Assembly: GCA_050745265.1 (NCBI GenBank)
Contig: JBOGKE010000027.1
Location: 1-64,000 of the forward strand
Reading direction: 5' to 3'
Source: RH2-MAG17b sp050745265
Lineage (GTDB): Bacteria > Acidobacteriota > Terriglobia > UBA7540
Length of the DNA: 64,000 nt
Shown here: one piece after another, positions 52,450 through 62,001 of the stretch
Position numbering within the stretch: the stretch's first letter is position 1
Layout of the letters: every line of letters begins with the position of its first letter
The notes under the pieces: model-generated
Told to the model about the DNA's origin: nothing
What the model saw: only the letters and a program-made list of their open reading frames with translations
Database searches by the model: none
Translations under genes and position numbers: made by a program

Positions 52450-53208
52450 TTACTGCGCGATCCAGCCGCCATCGATCACGATGTCGGTTCCCGTGATGAA
52501 GCCCGCCCCTTCGGAGCAGAGGTAAAGAGCGAGCTGGCCGATCTCCTCGACGCGTCCCCAGCGGCCGAGCGGAATCTTCGAAACGAATTGCTGGTTGATT
52601 TCGGAGTTCTCCAGGAGCGCGGCATTCATTTCCGTGGCGAAAGGGCCAGGGCTGATCGCATTCACGGTGATGCCGTCCGGGGCAAGCTCGAGCGCAAGCG
52701 CTCGCGACAGCCCCAGCAGCGCCGTCTTGCTGGCCGAATACGCCGCGCGGCCGGGCAGGGAAACCCAGCTCATGATCGAGGCCATGTTGATAACGCGCCC
52801 GTATCTCTGGCCTTTCATATGCGGAACGAACGACCGGCAGGCGAGGAAAACGCTGGTCAGGTTGGTGTCCATCACCTGCCGCCACTCGTCGAGCGTGAAC
52901 TCGACGAGCGGCTTGCGCAGGTTCATGCCGGCGTTGTTGATCAGAATGTGGATCGGTCCGAACGCCGCCGTAACATCGCGCTCGAGCCGCTGTACCTGCT
53001 CTTCCGCGCACAGATCGGCCTGGAAGACCTTCGCGTCTCCGCCGGCGTTTCCAATCTCGCGCGCCACGCCGTTGAGCTGCTCGGCGTTGCGAGACACCAG
53101 CGCGAGGCGCGCGCCCGCTGCGCTCAGCGCCATTGCCATGGCTTTGCCAAGCCCTTTACTCGCTCCCGTGACGACCGCGACTTTGCCTTGCAGTTCCTTC
53201 TCGCTCAT
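52450..53208 (-). CDS. Short-chain dehydrogenase/reductase
   Basis: The 252-residue protein is a classical SDR: VTGASKGLGKAMAMALS (coenzyme loop), ILINNAGMN, catalytic Ser in VINMASIMSW and the YxxxK pair in AAYSASKTALLGLSR. The final segment (FITGTDIVIDGGWIAQ) is typical of 3-oxoacyl-ACP reductase/gluconate dehydrogenase-like members. Substrate specificity is not decidable. It is probably co-transcribed with the downstream glycoside-hydrolase-like gene, suggesting sugar oxidation. Confidence 0.88.
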   Translation of the reverse strand: MSEKELQGKVAVVTGASKGLGKAMAMALSAAGARLALVSRNAEQLNGVAREIGNAGGDAKVFQADLCAEEQVQRLERDVTAAFGPIHILINNAGMNLRKPLVEFTLDEWRQVMDTNLTSVFLACRSFVPHMKGQRYGRVINMASIMSWVSLPGRAAYSASKTALLGLSRALALELAPDGITVNAISPGPFATEMNAALLENSEINQQFVSKIPLGRWGRVEEIGQLALYLCSEGAGFITGTDIVIDGGWIAQ

Positions 53209-53279
53209 GCGCGGTAGTATACGACGAATCCGGCGTTCATGGGCGAATCGCGGCTGACTGGCAAACGGGAAAGCGAGCC

Positions 53280-53609
53280 TCAGAACCAGGTCAAGATCCA
53301 GCCGAGTGCATAACCAATGATCCCGCCGTCGAACAGCAACGGCTCGAGCCAGTGCCGAAGTCCGATCATGCCAGGATCAGTGACGACCGGCCAAGGACCA
53401 TGACCGCCCCAGTAGACCTTCAGGAGCAAAGCTAAGGCGAGAGCTGCAAGCGCCTTTTTGCGGATGTCCTGAGCCTTATGGGCGCCGACGAGGGGCGCTC
53501 GCGCTGCGGCATAGAGCACGCCGCCGCCATGCGAAAGAGGGGAGTGGCACTTCGCGCATTCGAGCGCGTACCCGTAATACGGAAAGCTGCAGTAAGGGCA
53601 ACGATTCAT
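53280..53609 (-). CDS. Small zinc-ribbon membrane protein
   Basis: The 109-residue protein starts with a two-CxxC ribbon (MNRCPYCSFPYYGYALECAKC), likely zinc-binding. The rest has two or three hydrophobic helices (KALAALALALLLKVYWGG; LFDGGIIGYALGWILTWF), so it is a membrane protein with the ribbon outside the bilayer. An extended ribosome-binding site (GGAGGTGA) precedes the ATG at 53609. I recognise no named family. It is divergent from dacB. Confidence 0.7.
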   Translation of the reverse strand: MNRCPYCSFPYYGYALECAKCHSPLSHGGGVLYAAARAPLVGAHKAQDIRKKALAALALALLLKVYWGGHGPWPVVTDPGMIGLRHWLEPLLFDGGIIGYALGWILTWF

Positions 53610-53860
53610 CAATCACCTCCGGCGTCCCAGCATCACCGGCGGAGCCGATGGCCTTGGACATGCTCTATCAAACGCGATATCACTGCTCTGGTAAATAGTA
53701 CTTTAGTACTTCACCGAATGCCTCTTCGACATGCGCCAGGAAAAGTCGCCGCCGCACGCCGTTTCCGGCGGAACGGAATGCGGGAGCGCGCCCGTCGCGG
53801 GTTATACTATCCAGCCGGGCCGATGAGATGCTTGGCAGACCCGCGGGAGGAGGACTGGTG

Positions 53861-55486
53861 ATGATTCGAACGAAGCGTGAGAAATGCTTATTCCTCCCTG
53901 CTGTCTGCGCCGGCCTTGCAGGAGCGGCCTCCTTGCTGCTGGGTGCCGGCCGAACGCCGGGTCTCCCGCAGGTGGTCCGCGAGATCGTCAGCCGCCCCGA
54001 GTTTCGCCACGCGCGCTTCGGCATCGAGTTTTACTCGCTCGATACCAATCGGGCGGTTTACCATCTGAACCGGCAGATGATGTTCACTCCAGCATCCACC
54101 ACGAAGCTGCTCACCGAAGGCACAGCGCTCGCCCTGCTTGGTGCGGACTACCGGTTCGACACGCGCGTTTACCGCGCCGGGCCGGTGGATGCCGATGGCA
54201 CGCTGCGCGGCGACCTGATCGTGGTCGCGAGCGGCGATCCGAATCTCTCGCAGCGGATCCAGCCCGATGGGACGCTGGCGTTCGAAAACGACGATCACTG
54301 TTATGGCGGCAAAGCCGTGCCGGGCGATCCGCTGGCCGTGATCGAGCAGCTCGCGCACCAGGTGGCGGCGCGGGGAATCAAGCAGATTTTCGGGCGCGTA
54401 CTGGTGGATACCAGCCTCTTTCCAGAGGGAGTAAAGGAGCCGGGAACCGACACAATCATTTCGCCAGTCGTAGTCAATGACAACATCGTGGACGTGACCG
54501 CGGCACCCGGCGCCTCGCTCGGCGCTCCGGTGACGCTCAGTGTATCGCCGGATACAGGCTACGTGCGCTTCATCAATCGCGCCACCACGGGGCCGCCGGG
54601 CTCCGACGCGGCGATCGAATGGAGCACGGACGAGGTGGAAACCGACGGCTCGCACACCGTCACCGTGACTGGAACCGTTCCGCTGGGCAAGCCGCCCGCG
54701 CTTTGCCCTTACCCGGTTCCGCAGCCGAGCCGGTTTGCCGAATTTGCGCTAGTCGAGGCGCTGCATGCGCACGGTGTGGTGGTGACCGCCGACGGGGGCG
54801 GCGTGCCGCCCGACTTCAAGGCGCTTTCCGCGTGGTACACTCCCGCAAATCTTGTGGCGGAGCACGTCTCGCCGCCGCTCTCCGAAGACGTGAAAGTGAC
54901 GCTGAAGGTAAGCCAGAATCTGCACGCGAGCCTCATGCCCTACCTTCTTGGCGCGGTGCTCGCGCACGCTCCCAAAAATTCCGACCAGGCCGGGTTCAAC
55001 CTCGAGCGCGCGTTTCTCGAAAAAGGAGAGCTCGATCTGAGCGGCGCTTCGCAATCCGACGGCGAAGGCGGCGCTCGCGCCGATTTCTTCACACCCGATT
55101 TCATGGTTCACTTCCTCGCCTATATCCGCCGCACGAAGGTGTTTCCCCAGTTTCTGGCCGGCCTTCCCGTGCTCGGCCGCGACGGCACGCTCGCGGACAT
55201 TCAGCGCGATTCGCCCGCCGCAGGCCGCGTCTTCGCGAAAACCGGGAGCTGGGATGACTCGGACGAGCTGAACCAAAACGACATGGTGGTCGGCAAAGGG
55301 CTGGCGGGCTACATGACGACGCGGGGCGGGCATCATCTCGTGTTCGCGATTTACGCGAATGAAGTTGCGGTGCCGAACGGCGATGATTCCATGGATAAGA
55401 TTGTTGGCGAAGCGCTCGGACAGATCGCCGCCGCGGCGTACCTCGATCCGAGTTTGGGCGACGCGAATGATCCGGCTTCGCGCTAA
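53861..55486 (+). CDS. dacB: D-alanyl-D-alanine carboxypeptidase/endopeptidase (PBP4, DacB)
   Basis: The 541-residue protein has a signal segment (FLPAVCAGLAGAASLLLGAG) and the three penicillin-binding-protein motifs: SxxK as S79-T-T-K82 in FTPASTTKLL, SxN in KVSQNLHASL and KTG in VFAKTGSWDD. It cleaves peptidoglycan peptides in the periplasm, acting as carboxypeptidase and endopeptidase. The long insert domain between SxxK and SxN (beginning near residue 110) is typical of PBP4. ATG 53861 follows GGAGGAGG. It converges with the symporter gene. Confidence 0.93.
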   Translation: MIRTKREKCLFLPAVCAGLAGAASLLLGAGRTPGLPQVVREIVSRPEFRHARFGIEFYSLDTNRAVYHLNRQMMFTPASTTKLLTEGTALALLGADYRFDTRVYRAGPVDADGTLRGDLIVVASGDPNLSQRIQPDGTLAFENDDHCYGGKAVPGDPLAVIEQLAHQVAARGIKQIFGRVLVDTSLFPEGVKEPGTDTIISPVVVNDNIVDVTAAPGASLGAPVTLSVSPDTGYVRFINRATTGPPGSDAAIEWSTDEVETDGSHTVTVTGTVPLGKPPALCPYPVPQPSRFAEFALVEALHAHGVVVTADGGGVPPDFKALSAWYTPANLVAEHVSPPLSEDVKVTLKVSQNLHASLMPYLLGAVLAHAPKNSDQAGFNLERAFLEKGELDLSGASQSDGEGGARADFFTPDFMVHFLAYIRRTKVFPQFLAGLPVLGRDGTLADIQRDSPAAGRVFAKTGSWDDSDELNQNDMVVGKGLAGYMTTRGGHHLVFAIYANEVAVPNGDDSMDKIVGEALGQIAAAAYLDPSLGDANDPASR

Positions 55487-55522
55487 CCGGCGCGCCGGCT
55501 TCTCCACGCTCGATGCCTCATC

Positions 55523-56962
55523 TTAAGCATCAGCCCAGAGCACGCTCGTGGTCCATCCGATTACAAACGTCGTGGTGGCTCCGATCACCACGTACCATGT
55601 CCAGGCGATGGCCGTAAACTCCATCACGCCGAGCAGCACGCCCAGCCCGAACAGAGCGCCGGTGAGCGTCCCGCGCGGGGTTGCGCGCTTCACCAGCGCC
55701 GCCAGAAGAAAAATTCCCAGCATGCTGCCATATGGAAATGAAGCGATGGTCAGCGCCAGCACCAGTACGCTTTCCTGCATCAGGTGCGCGAGCAGCGCAA
55801 AGACGATCAGCAGCGCTCCCCAAAATACCGTAAAGCCCCGCGAGACGCGCATGTAGTGCCGCTCGTCGCAGTCCGGGCGGATCCACGGCCGGTAGAAATC
55901 CATCACCGAGCTTGAAGAGAGGGAATTGAGCGCCGCGCTCAGATTCGCCATCCCCGCGGCAATGATCGCGGCGGTCAGCAGGCCCGCGAGGCCGGTGGGC
56001 AGCGAGTGGACGACGAAATAGGGAAAGATCTGGTCGGGCCGCGAGAAATGCAGCGCCGGCGCGAAGTGATGGTAGTAAGCGAAGAGCACGACTCCGATCA
56101 CAAGAAAAAGCGAGAACTGAAAGAGAATCACCACGCCGCTGGTGAGCAGCGCGGCCTGGCTTTGGCGCATGTTTCGCGCCGCGAGCAGCCGCTGAACGAT
56201 CAGTTGATCCGTGCCGTGGCTCGCGCTGGTGAGAAACGTTCCGCCGATCAGACCGGAGACGAAGAGATACGGCTGGTGAAAGTTGAAGGCGAAGTTGAGC
56301 ACTTCGAGCTTGTTTCCGGAAATGCTTGCCAGATGGCTGACGGCGGCCCAGCCGCCCGGAATCCAGTGGAGCGCCAGGATGAGCGCAATAATGCTGCCCG
56401 TGAGATAGATGCTGAGCTGAGTCACATCCGTCCAAATCACTGCGGTGAAACCGCCCTCGAACGTGTAGATCAGGGTTAGGACCGTCACGATCACCACCGC
56501 GGTCAGAACGCCGGTTCGGAAGATGATTTCGAAGATGATCGCAATGGCAAATACGCGCACGCCTTCGGCCAGCGCGCGGGTGGAAAGGAAAAGCCCGGCC
56601 GTGAATACTTTCAGCGGGCGCCCGAAGCGCCGCTCGATGAACTGATACGCGGTGAAGATTTCCCCGGCGAAATATTTGGGAATCAGAACGAAGCTCACCA
56701 CCACGCGGGCCACCACGTAGCCAAAAATCAACTGCAGAAAATTCATGTTGGAGTTGAACGCGATTCCGGGCGTGCTGATGATGGTGAGAACGCTGGTTTC
56801 GGCCGACACGATCGATAGGGTGATGGCCCACCAGGGAAGGTCGCGGCCTCCTAGGAAATAATCGCGGAGGCTGTGCTGGCTTTTGCGGAAATGGGCCCCG
56901 AAGATCGTGATGCCCACGAGATAGGCAAGCACGATGACCACATCGATACGGCCGAGAGCCAC
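55523..56962 (-). CDS. Sodium:solute symporter (SSS family)
   Basis: The 479-residue membrane protein has about 13 helices and opens RIDVVIVLAYLVGITIFGAH followed by SLRDYFLGGRDLPWWAITLS, the SSS signature, with SAETSVLTIISTPG in helix 2. The substrate (sugar, organic acid, amino acid) is unknown. It starts at a GTG right after the methyltransferase stop, with AAGGAG at good spacing, so it is translationally linked to it. The group begins with DUF1641 upstream. Confidence 0.9.
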   Translation of the reverse strand: MALGRIDVVIVLAYLVGITIFGAHFRKSQHSLRDYFLGGRDLPWWAITLSIVSAETSVLTIISTPGIAFNSNMNFLQLIFGYVVARVVVSFVLIPKYFAGEIFTAYQFIERRFGRPLKVFTAGLFLSTRALAEGVRVFAIAIIFEIIFRTGVLTAVVIVTVLTLIYTFEGGFTAVIWTDVTQLSIYLTGSIIALILALHWIPGGWAAVSHLASISGNKLEVLNFAFNFHQPYLFVSGLIGGTFLTSASHGTDQLIVQRLLAARNMRQSQAALLTSGVVILFQFSLFLVIGVVLFAYYHHFAPALHFSRPDQIFPYFVVHSLPTGLAGLLTAAIIAAGMANLSAALNSLSSSSVMDFYRPWIRPDCDERHYMRVSRGFTVFWGALLIVFALLAHLMQESVLVLALTIASFPYGSMLGIFLLAALVKRATPRGTLTGALFGLGVLLGVMEFTAIAWTWYVVIGATTTFVIGWTTSVLWADA

Positions 56963-57805
56963 TCAAACTCCTTCGACCGGCGCAGCGCGCACGCCTTCGG
57001 CCCACGCGGTGGCGAACCACATCGCCGCATCGGGGCGCTCTTTCCATTCCCGCAGGGCGCTGACCGCTCGGTCGAATGCCGCGGGCGCGAGGAGCTGCCA
57101 CTCGACGATTCTCTCTCTCGCACCCTCGAGCAAACCGAGCGTGTTATCCACGAGCGGCCCGAGACTCTCGTTTCCGGCGCAGCTTCCGAAGAACAGCCAG
57201 GTGTTGCGCGCCGGCACGGCGCCGGCCTGATGCAGCAGCGACACTAATTTCCTTCCCACGTACGGGTCGTACCCCAGCCGCTCGTAGACGCCGATGTAGG
57301 CGTTCCATAACGCGCCGAAGCCGGGCGGTTCCGGCCAAAGGCGGATCACGCCGTGATCGTCATCCTCGAGAACAATGCGGCCGCCGGCCCGCAGCGCGCG
57401 AACCATCCCGTTCACAACCGCTTCGGGGTGCGGAACGTGTTCCAGCAGAAAACGGGCATGCGCAACGTCGAACGCGCCCCATTCATCACCGCGAAGCGGA
57501 AGGCTTGCGGCTTCGCCCTGGCGCAGGTCGATGAGATGCTCCTCCGCAGCCTGGCGCGCGAGAGAACGCGCCTCACGAAGCTGTGCCTCGCTCTGATCGA
57601 TTCCCATGACGCGCGCGCCGGCTTCTCTCCCCATCGCGCGCGTGAACTGCGCCATGCCGCAGCCGACGTCGAGAATGCGCTCGCCGCCGCGCAGGCGTAT
57701 TGCCGAGAGCGATGCGCCGTTCAGGATATCGTTGAGCCGCGATAGGCGCTTTTGCTCTTGCGGCTCCGTGCCGTGCAGATATTCGCGGGGCGAGGCGATG
57801 ATCAT
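56963..57805 (-). CDS. SAM-dependent class I methyltransferase
   Basis: The 280-residue protein shows RILDVGCGMAQFTRAMGREA (SAM site), MGIDQSEAQLREARSLA, AFDVAHARFLLEHVPHPEA and GGRIVLEDDDHGVIRL, all standard for class I methyltransferases of the UbiE/Methyltransf_11 type. The second half (RERIVEWQLLAPAAFDRAV) is specific and of unknown substrate. GGAGG precedes the ATG, which overlaps the DUF1641 stop by 4 bases. Its co-translation with DUF1641 and the symporter is notable. Confidence 0.9.
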   Translation of the reverse strand: MIIASPREYLHGTEPQEQKRLSRLNDILNGASLSAIRLRGGERILDVGCGMAQFTRAMGREAGARVMGIDQSEAQLREARSLARQAAEEHLIDLRQGEAASLPLRGDEWGAFDVAHARFLLEHVPHPEAVVNGMVRALRAGGRIVLEDDDHGVIRLWPEPPGFGALWNAYIGVYERLGYDPYVGRKLVSLLHQAGAVPARNTWLFFGSCAGNESLGPLVDNTLGLLEGARERIVEWQLLAPAAFDRAVSALREWKERPDAAMWFATAWAEGVRAAPVEGV

Positions 57806-58281
57806 CGTCGAGCCTCCGCGTCCTTTCTTCCCAGCGCCTCGATAATGCGAGCTATCACTCGAAGGCCGCGGCGAAAATCCGAATGGCGGAAGCTGCGCCA
57901 CAATGCCCAGAACCCGGGCGCGTTCCTTCGATCTCTTCGGGGCGATCCCGCCGTGGTGAGCGCTTCCGCGAGCGACTCCGAACAGAGCGCGAGCGCTTCC
58001 GGTTCGACGGCGCTCAGAAGCTTCGCAAGAATCGCCGCGTTGCGCAGCGCACGAATGTTCTCCGGCTTTTTCGCGACGTCGGTCGCGAGCCCAATCACCT
58101 TGTCACCTGCGCCGAGCGCCGCCTGCAGCCAGTCCAGTACCCCGCGATCATAAAGCGCCCGCAGGATTGCGTAGCCGGCGTGCAGCGCTTCCGCGTTCTC
58201 TCCGGGCGCATCGCGCAACCGGGATCGAAGCTGCTCGCGATCGTCGCGAGGCGGTAACTCGAGAGGAATCGGCTGAGCCAT
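57802..58281 (-). CDS. DUF1641 protein (YrhD-like), formate dehydrogenase-associated
   Basis: The 159-residue helical protein includes LRALYDRGVLDWLQAALGAG, GLATDVAKKPENIRALRNAA and ILAKLLSAVEPEALALCSES, characteristic of DUF1641. Family members such as YrhD of Bacillus sit beside formate dehydrogenase-like genes such as YrhE; here the Mo-enzyme gene lies upstream with a 572-base gap. No cofactor motif is visible. It is coupled by a 4-base overlap to the methyltransferase. Confidence 0.85.
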   Translation of the reverse strand: MAQPIPLELPPRDDREQLRSRLRDAPGENAEALHAGYAILRALYDRGVLDWLQAALGAGDKVIGLATDVAKKPENIRALRNAAILAKLLSAVEPEALALCSESLAEALTTAGSPRRDRRNAPGFWALWRSFRHSDFRRGLRVIARIIEALGRKDAEARR

Positions 58282-58488
58282 GTTACGTCTCCTTTACCCG
58301 AGCCGGGCCATTGATGACCGAACGGGTTGCAGCGGCGATCTGAGGCTGCACTGACACCGGGCGGGATCGCCGGTGCTGGCGAACACATTTCGCCCCGACG
58401 GAAGAGGCGTCTCATCCGTCTCAGACCTCGCCGTTCTCGTTCGTGTCATTTGTCTCACGCCCAGGCGTCTGCAGCCGCCGCTGAGGCT

Positions 58489-58503
58489 GTGGCATTATGC
58501 CAC
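58489..58503. promoter_or_regulatory. 15-bp perfect palindrome upstream of the DUF1641 operon
   Basis: The sequence gtggcattatgccac (7-base arms around a central T) lies about 210 bases before the DUF1641 start in the 572-base gap after fdhA. It has the look of a dimeric repressor or activator site, but no partner regulator is known. A separate hairpin (gtcccgat / atcgggac) lies at 58589-58616. Nothing else is recognised in 58282-58853. Confidence 0.35.
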
Positions 58504-58853
58504 GGCTTGTTGATTCTAAACACTTGGTAGGCTTCGTTCCGTCACTTTTATTTTGCGATGTGCTTCCCTTCGGGGCAGCGATCAATCAGTCCCGATCAAT
58601 CCCGTGGTATCGGGACGCGCTGAGATTGTGGAGCGGCAGCAACGGTTCGCACTCTCCGGCGTTCAATTAAGCCTGCTCATCGCTGCATCGCCAGCGTGGC
58701 ACAATCGAAAGAAAATTTGGAGAAATATGAGACAAACGAGACAGAAAGTTGTGTAGCGGCGACTTGGGGTTGGCACACGCGCCACGATCCTCAAGTGGCG
58801 GCATAAAGCCGCCGCTGGGGCTTGGCGTTGGCGCTTGCGGGCTGGGTCCATGT

Positions 58854-61769
58854 TCATAGGGACGGGACGTGGTAATCGGGCCGTTTCCACTTCCGTTCCA
58901 CTTCCACGCCCGTTTGCGGCGTGGGATGACCGAAACGATGGTTCGTTCGCGGCAACGGACTCGATCCGTTCTCGCCCAAGGGGCGCAGGCGCACGAATGT
59001 GTCTTTGTAAGCGGGAGTGTGGACCGCGGCATCCGCGTAGCTGCTGGTCAGACGATTCACCGGGCTTTCGGTGGAATTCAACGGCATGTACAGATCTTTT
59101 CCCTGAACCCGGTCCGTCACCAGGGCCCGCACACGGACCTTTCCATAGCGAGACGCGAGCTCCACCCAGCTTCCGCTCTGGATCCCGCGTTCCTGCGCCA
59201 GCTCCGGTGAAACCTCCACAAACGTATCGGGCGTGCGCTCGCGTATTCCGGTCGTGCGGTACGTCATGTTTCCTTCGTGGAAATGTTCGAGCAGCCGGCC
59301 ATTGTTCAGGTGCAGATCGTACTCCGCGTCTGCGCGCTCAGGCGGCTCGTTCCACTCGAGGGGAAACAATTTCGCCTTGCCATCCGGAAATTTGAAGCCT
59401 TCGGTGTAAAGCAGAGGCTCATCAGTTCCATCGGCGTGAACAGGCCACTGGAGCGAGCGATATCCTGCGAGGCGTTCGTAGTTCACGCCGGCGAAGATGG
59501 GGCATAAAGAGGCCGCCTCAGCCATGATTTCGGAAGGGTGCTGGTAGTTCCATCCCGCGCCAAGGCGGTTCGCCACATCCTGGATGATTCTCCAGTCCGG
59601 GCGGCTTTCACCCAGGGGCTCGAACACCTGGTACATTCGCTGGATGCGGCGCTCGGTGCTGGTAAACGTGCCCTCTTTTTCGAGACTTGGCGCGGCCGGT
59701 AGAACCACGTCAGCGAAGCGGCACGTCGAGCTGAAGAAAATATCCTGCACGACGAGGAGCTCGAGCCGGCTGAACACGTCTGCCGTGCGATTCGCGTTCG
59801 ATTCGGCAAGGTGCATCTCCTCGCCAATCACGTACATCGCCTGGAGCTTCCCCTGCTCGATCGCGTCGACCATCTCATGGTTATCCAAACCCTTGTGGGA
59901 CGAAAGTTCGACGCTCCAGGCGGCCTCGAAGCGCGAACGAATGGCGGGATCGTCAACGTGCTGATATCCGGGAAATGTTTTCGGCATCGAGCCAAAATCG
60001 CTGGTCCCCTGCACGTTGTTGTGCCCGCGCAGAGGATAACCGCCCGTGCCCGGACGCATGTAATTTCCGGAAATCAGCAGCAGGTTCGAAATGGCCGTTG
60101 ACGTATCGGAGCCATTCGTGTGCTGGGTGACTCCCATCGCCCACAGAATGCAGGTCCGCTCGGATTCAGCGATCATCTCCGCGACGCGCTTCAAAGTATC
60201 TGCGGGTATGCCGGTCACTTGAGCCGCAAAGTCGAACGTGAACGGCTCAAGGCTCTTACGGTATTCGTCGAGGCCGTTCACCCACTGGCTGAGGAACTCG
60301 GTTTTCGCGAGGCCCTTATCGATCAGATGTCGGCTGACGGCGGAAAGCCAGACGAGATCGGTTCCGGGCCGCGGGTGAAGAAAAAGATCCGCGCGCCGCG
60401 CCATCTCGTGCTCCCGCAGATCGGAAACGACGAGCGTCTGGCCGCGCAGCTTGTGTGCGCGCTTCACGCGCGTCGCGAGCACCGGATGGCTCTCCGCGGT
60501 GTTGCTGCCGATGATAATCACGAGCGACGCCTTTTCGATGTCGGCGATCGATCCCGAGTCGCCGCCGTAACCTACCGTGCGGAACAGGCCTTCGGTCGCG
60601 GGCGACTGGCAATAGCGCGAGCAATTGTCAATGTTGTTCGTTCCCACCACGGCGCGAGCGAGCTTCTGCATGAGATAGCTCTCCTCATTCGTGCACTTGG
60701 AGGAGGCGATGAAGGCGAGCGAATCGGGCCCGTGAACCGTCCTGATCTCTTTCATTCGGCTCGCCACGAAGTCGAGCGCTTCGTCCCACGTGGATTCGCG
60801 GAAGCGGCCCGCGTCGCGAATCAGCGGGCGCGTCAGCCGGTCACGGCTGTTCACGTAATCCCAGCCGAACTTCCCCTTGATGCAGGTGGAGATGCCGTTG
60901 GCGGGCCCCTCGGCGGGCTCGATCTTCAGGATGTGGCGCTTTTTTGTCCACACGTCAAACGTGCATCCCACACCGCAATAGGTGCACACGGTTTTCGTGC
61001 GGCGCACGCGCGAACGGCGCATGGCGGCGTCGGCCTCCGAGATCGCCATGATCGGGCCGAAGCCGGTTTCGGGCTCGATACCCTTGACGATTTTGATCAT
61101 GCTGTCGAGAATGGGCCCGGGCAGCGCGGTGAGGAATCCGGCGTGGCCGAGCATCGATTTTTCCATCAGTGCGTTGCATGGGCACACCGTCACGCAATGC
61201 CCGCAAGAGACGCAGCTTGACTCCCCAATCGGCGCGCCGCCGTCCCACAGCACGCGAGGGCGCTCGTCCTCCCAGCGAATCGTGAGCGTTTCGTTCACCT
61301 GGACGTTCTGGCACGCCTCGACGCACCGTCCGCAGAGAATGCACTGGTCGGGATCGTAGCGGTAGAACGGGTTGCTTTCGTCAATGCCGAAAGGTTTCGG
61401 CTGGAAGGGAATCTGCTGATGCTCAATCCCGAGCAGCGTTGTCGCGTTGTGGACCGCGCAATTTCCGTTGTTGTTGTCGCAGACCGTGCAGTAAAGGTCG
61501 TGATTCGCCAAGAGCCGGTCCATCGCCTGCCGCCGCGCGGCTGCTGCGGGTTGCGTCGCCACGCGCATTCCGTCGCGCACAATTGCGGAACACGCGCGCG
61601 CGAGCTTTCCGTCAATCTCTACCATGCACGTGTCGCAGGTTTCGAGCGGGCCAAGCTGCGGATGGTAACAAACCTGGGGAATCCGAACTCCCCGGCGGTT
61701 GATGAGATCGATGAGGCGCTCGCCAGTCGCGGCTTCAAGAGGAATGCTATCGACTATGACCGTCATCAT
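58854..61769 (-). CDS. Formate dehydrogenase-type molybdo-enzyme, alpha subunit with NuoG-like N-terminus
   Basis: The 971-residue protein begins with a 2Fe-2S domain (C34, C45, C48, C60), then a His-Cys3 site (H90, C94, C97, C104), two 4Fe-4S clusters (C143-C153 in CILCGRCVEACQ; C186-C196 in CVSCGHCVTVCP) and the molybdopterin domain with its own 4Fe-4S (C262, C265, C269, C296). The metal ligand is C387 (codon TGC, not Sec) in NCSRYCQSPATEG. The residue after it is Gln where E. coli FdhF has catalytic His. The ATG at 61769 follows GGAGGTGG. No separate beta or diaphorase subunit is adjacent, so the electron acceptor is not evident. Confidence 0.92.
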   Translation of the reverse strand: MMTVIVDSIPLEAATGERLIDLINRRGVRIPQVCYHPQLGPLETCDTCMVEIDGKLARACSAIVRDGMRVATQPAAAARRQAMDRLLANHDLYCTVCDNNNGNCAVHNATTLLGIEHQQIPFQPKPFGIDESNPFYRYDPDQCILCGRCVEACQNVQVNETLTIRWEDERPRVLWDGGAPIGESSCVSCGHCVTVCPCNALMEKSMLGHAGFLTALPGPILDSMIKIVKGIEPETGFGPIMAISEADAAMRRSRVRRTKTVCTYCGVGCTFDVWTKKRHILKIEPAEGPANGISTCIKGKFGWDYVNSRDRLTRPLIRDAGRFRESTWDEALDFVASRMKEIRTVHGPDSLAFIASSKCTNEESYLMQKLARAVVGTNNIDNCSRYCQSPATEGLFRTVGYGGDSGSIADIEKASLVIIIGSNTAESHPVLATRVKRAHKLRGQTLVVSDLREHEMARRADLFLHPRPGTDLVWLSAVSRHLIDKGLAKTEFLSQWVNGLDEYRKSLEPFTFDFAAQVTGIPADTLKRVAEMIAESERTCILWAMGVTQHTNGSDTSTAISNLLLISGNYMRPGTGGYPLRGHNNVQGTSDFGSMPKTFPGYQHVDDPAIRSRFEAAWSVELSSHKGLDNHEMVDAIEQGKLQAMYVIGEEMHLAESNANRTADVFSRLELLVVQDIFFSSTCRFADVVLPAAPSLEKEGTFTSTERRIQRMYQVFEPLGESRPDWRIIQDVANRLGAGWNYQHPSEIMAEAASLCPIFAGVNYERLAGYRSLQWPVHADGTDEPLLYTEGFKFPDGKAKLFPLEWNEPPERADAEYDLHLNNGRLLEHFHEGNMTYRTTGIRERTPDTFVEVSPELAQERGIQSGSWVELASRYGKVRVRALVTDRVQGKDLYMPLNSTESPVNRLTSSYADAAVHTPAYKDTFVRLRPLGENGSSPLPRTNHRFGHPTPQTGVEVERKWKRPDYHVPSL

Positions 61770-61781
61770 GGTTCCACCTCC

Positions 61782-62001
61782 GTGGCGGGTCCACAGTGCC
61801 GGAAACTCGGGTCCAGCCCGCAAAGCGGGCGTCATAATGTGGCCCACGGCGCGAGCCGCGGGTAAGGGAGCCTCTTCGGCGTTTGTTCCGCACCTCGCGG
61901 CCGGCGCCATGGCGCCGGGCGAGAGGTGCGGATCTCCAAGTCGGGCGCCATGGTTCCCCGGGCGTGCGCCCGGGCCACTTTCTTGCGGCCCTCCGGGCCT
62001 T
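61782..62001. repeat. Repeat family G (copy 2)
   Basis: It shares blocks in the same order with 3002-3138: tggcgggtccacagtgccg, agcccgcaaagcgggcg, gggccactttcttgcgg and ccgggcctttt. It lies between fdhA and fdhD and runs into the fdhD stop codon. Inserts (around 61850-61950) make it longer than copy 1. Confidence 0.55.

Noticed and set aside
60601..60640. Selenocysteine in the formate dehydrogenase active site
   Set aside because: The codon at the metal-ligand position is TGC (Cys), so no UGA recoding is needed.
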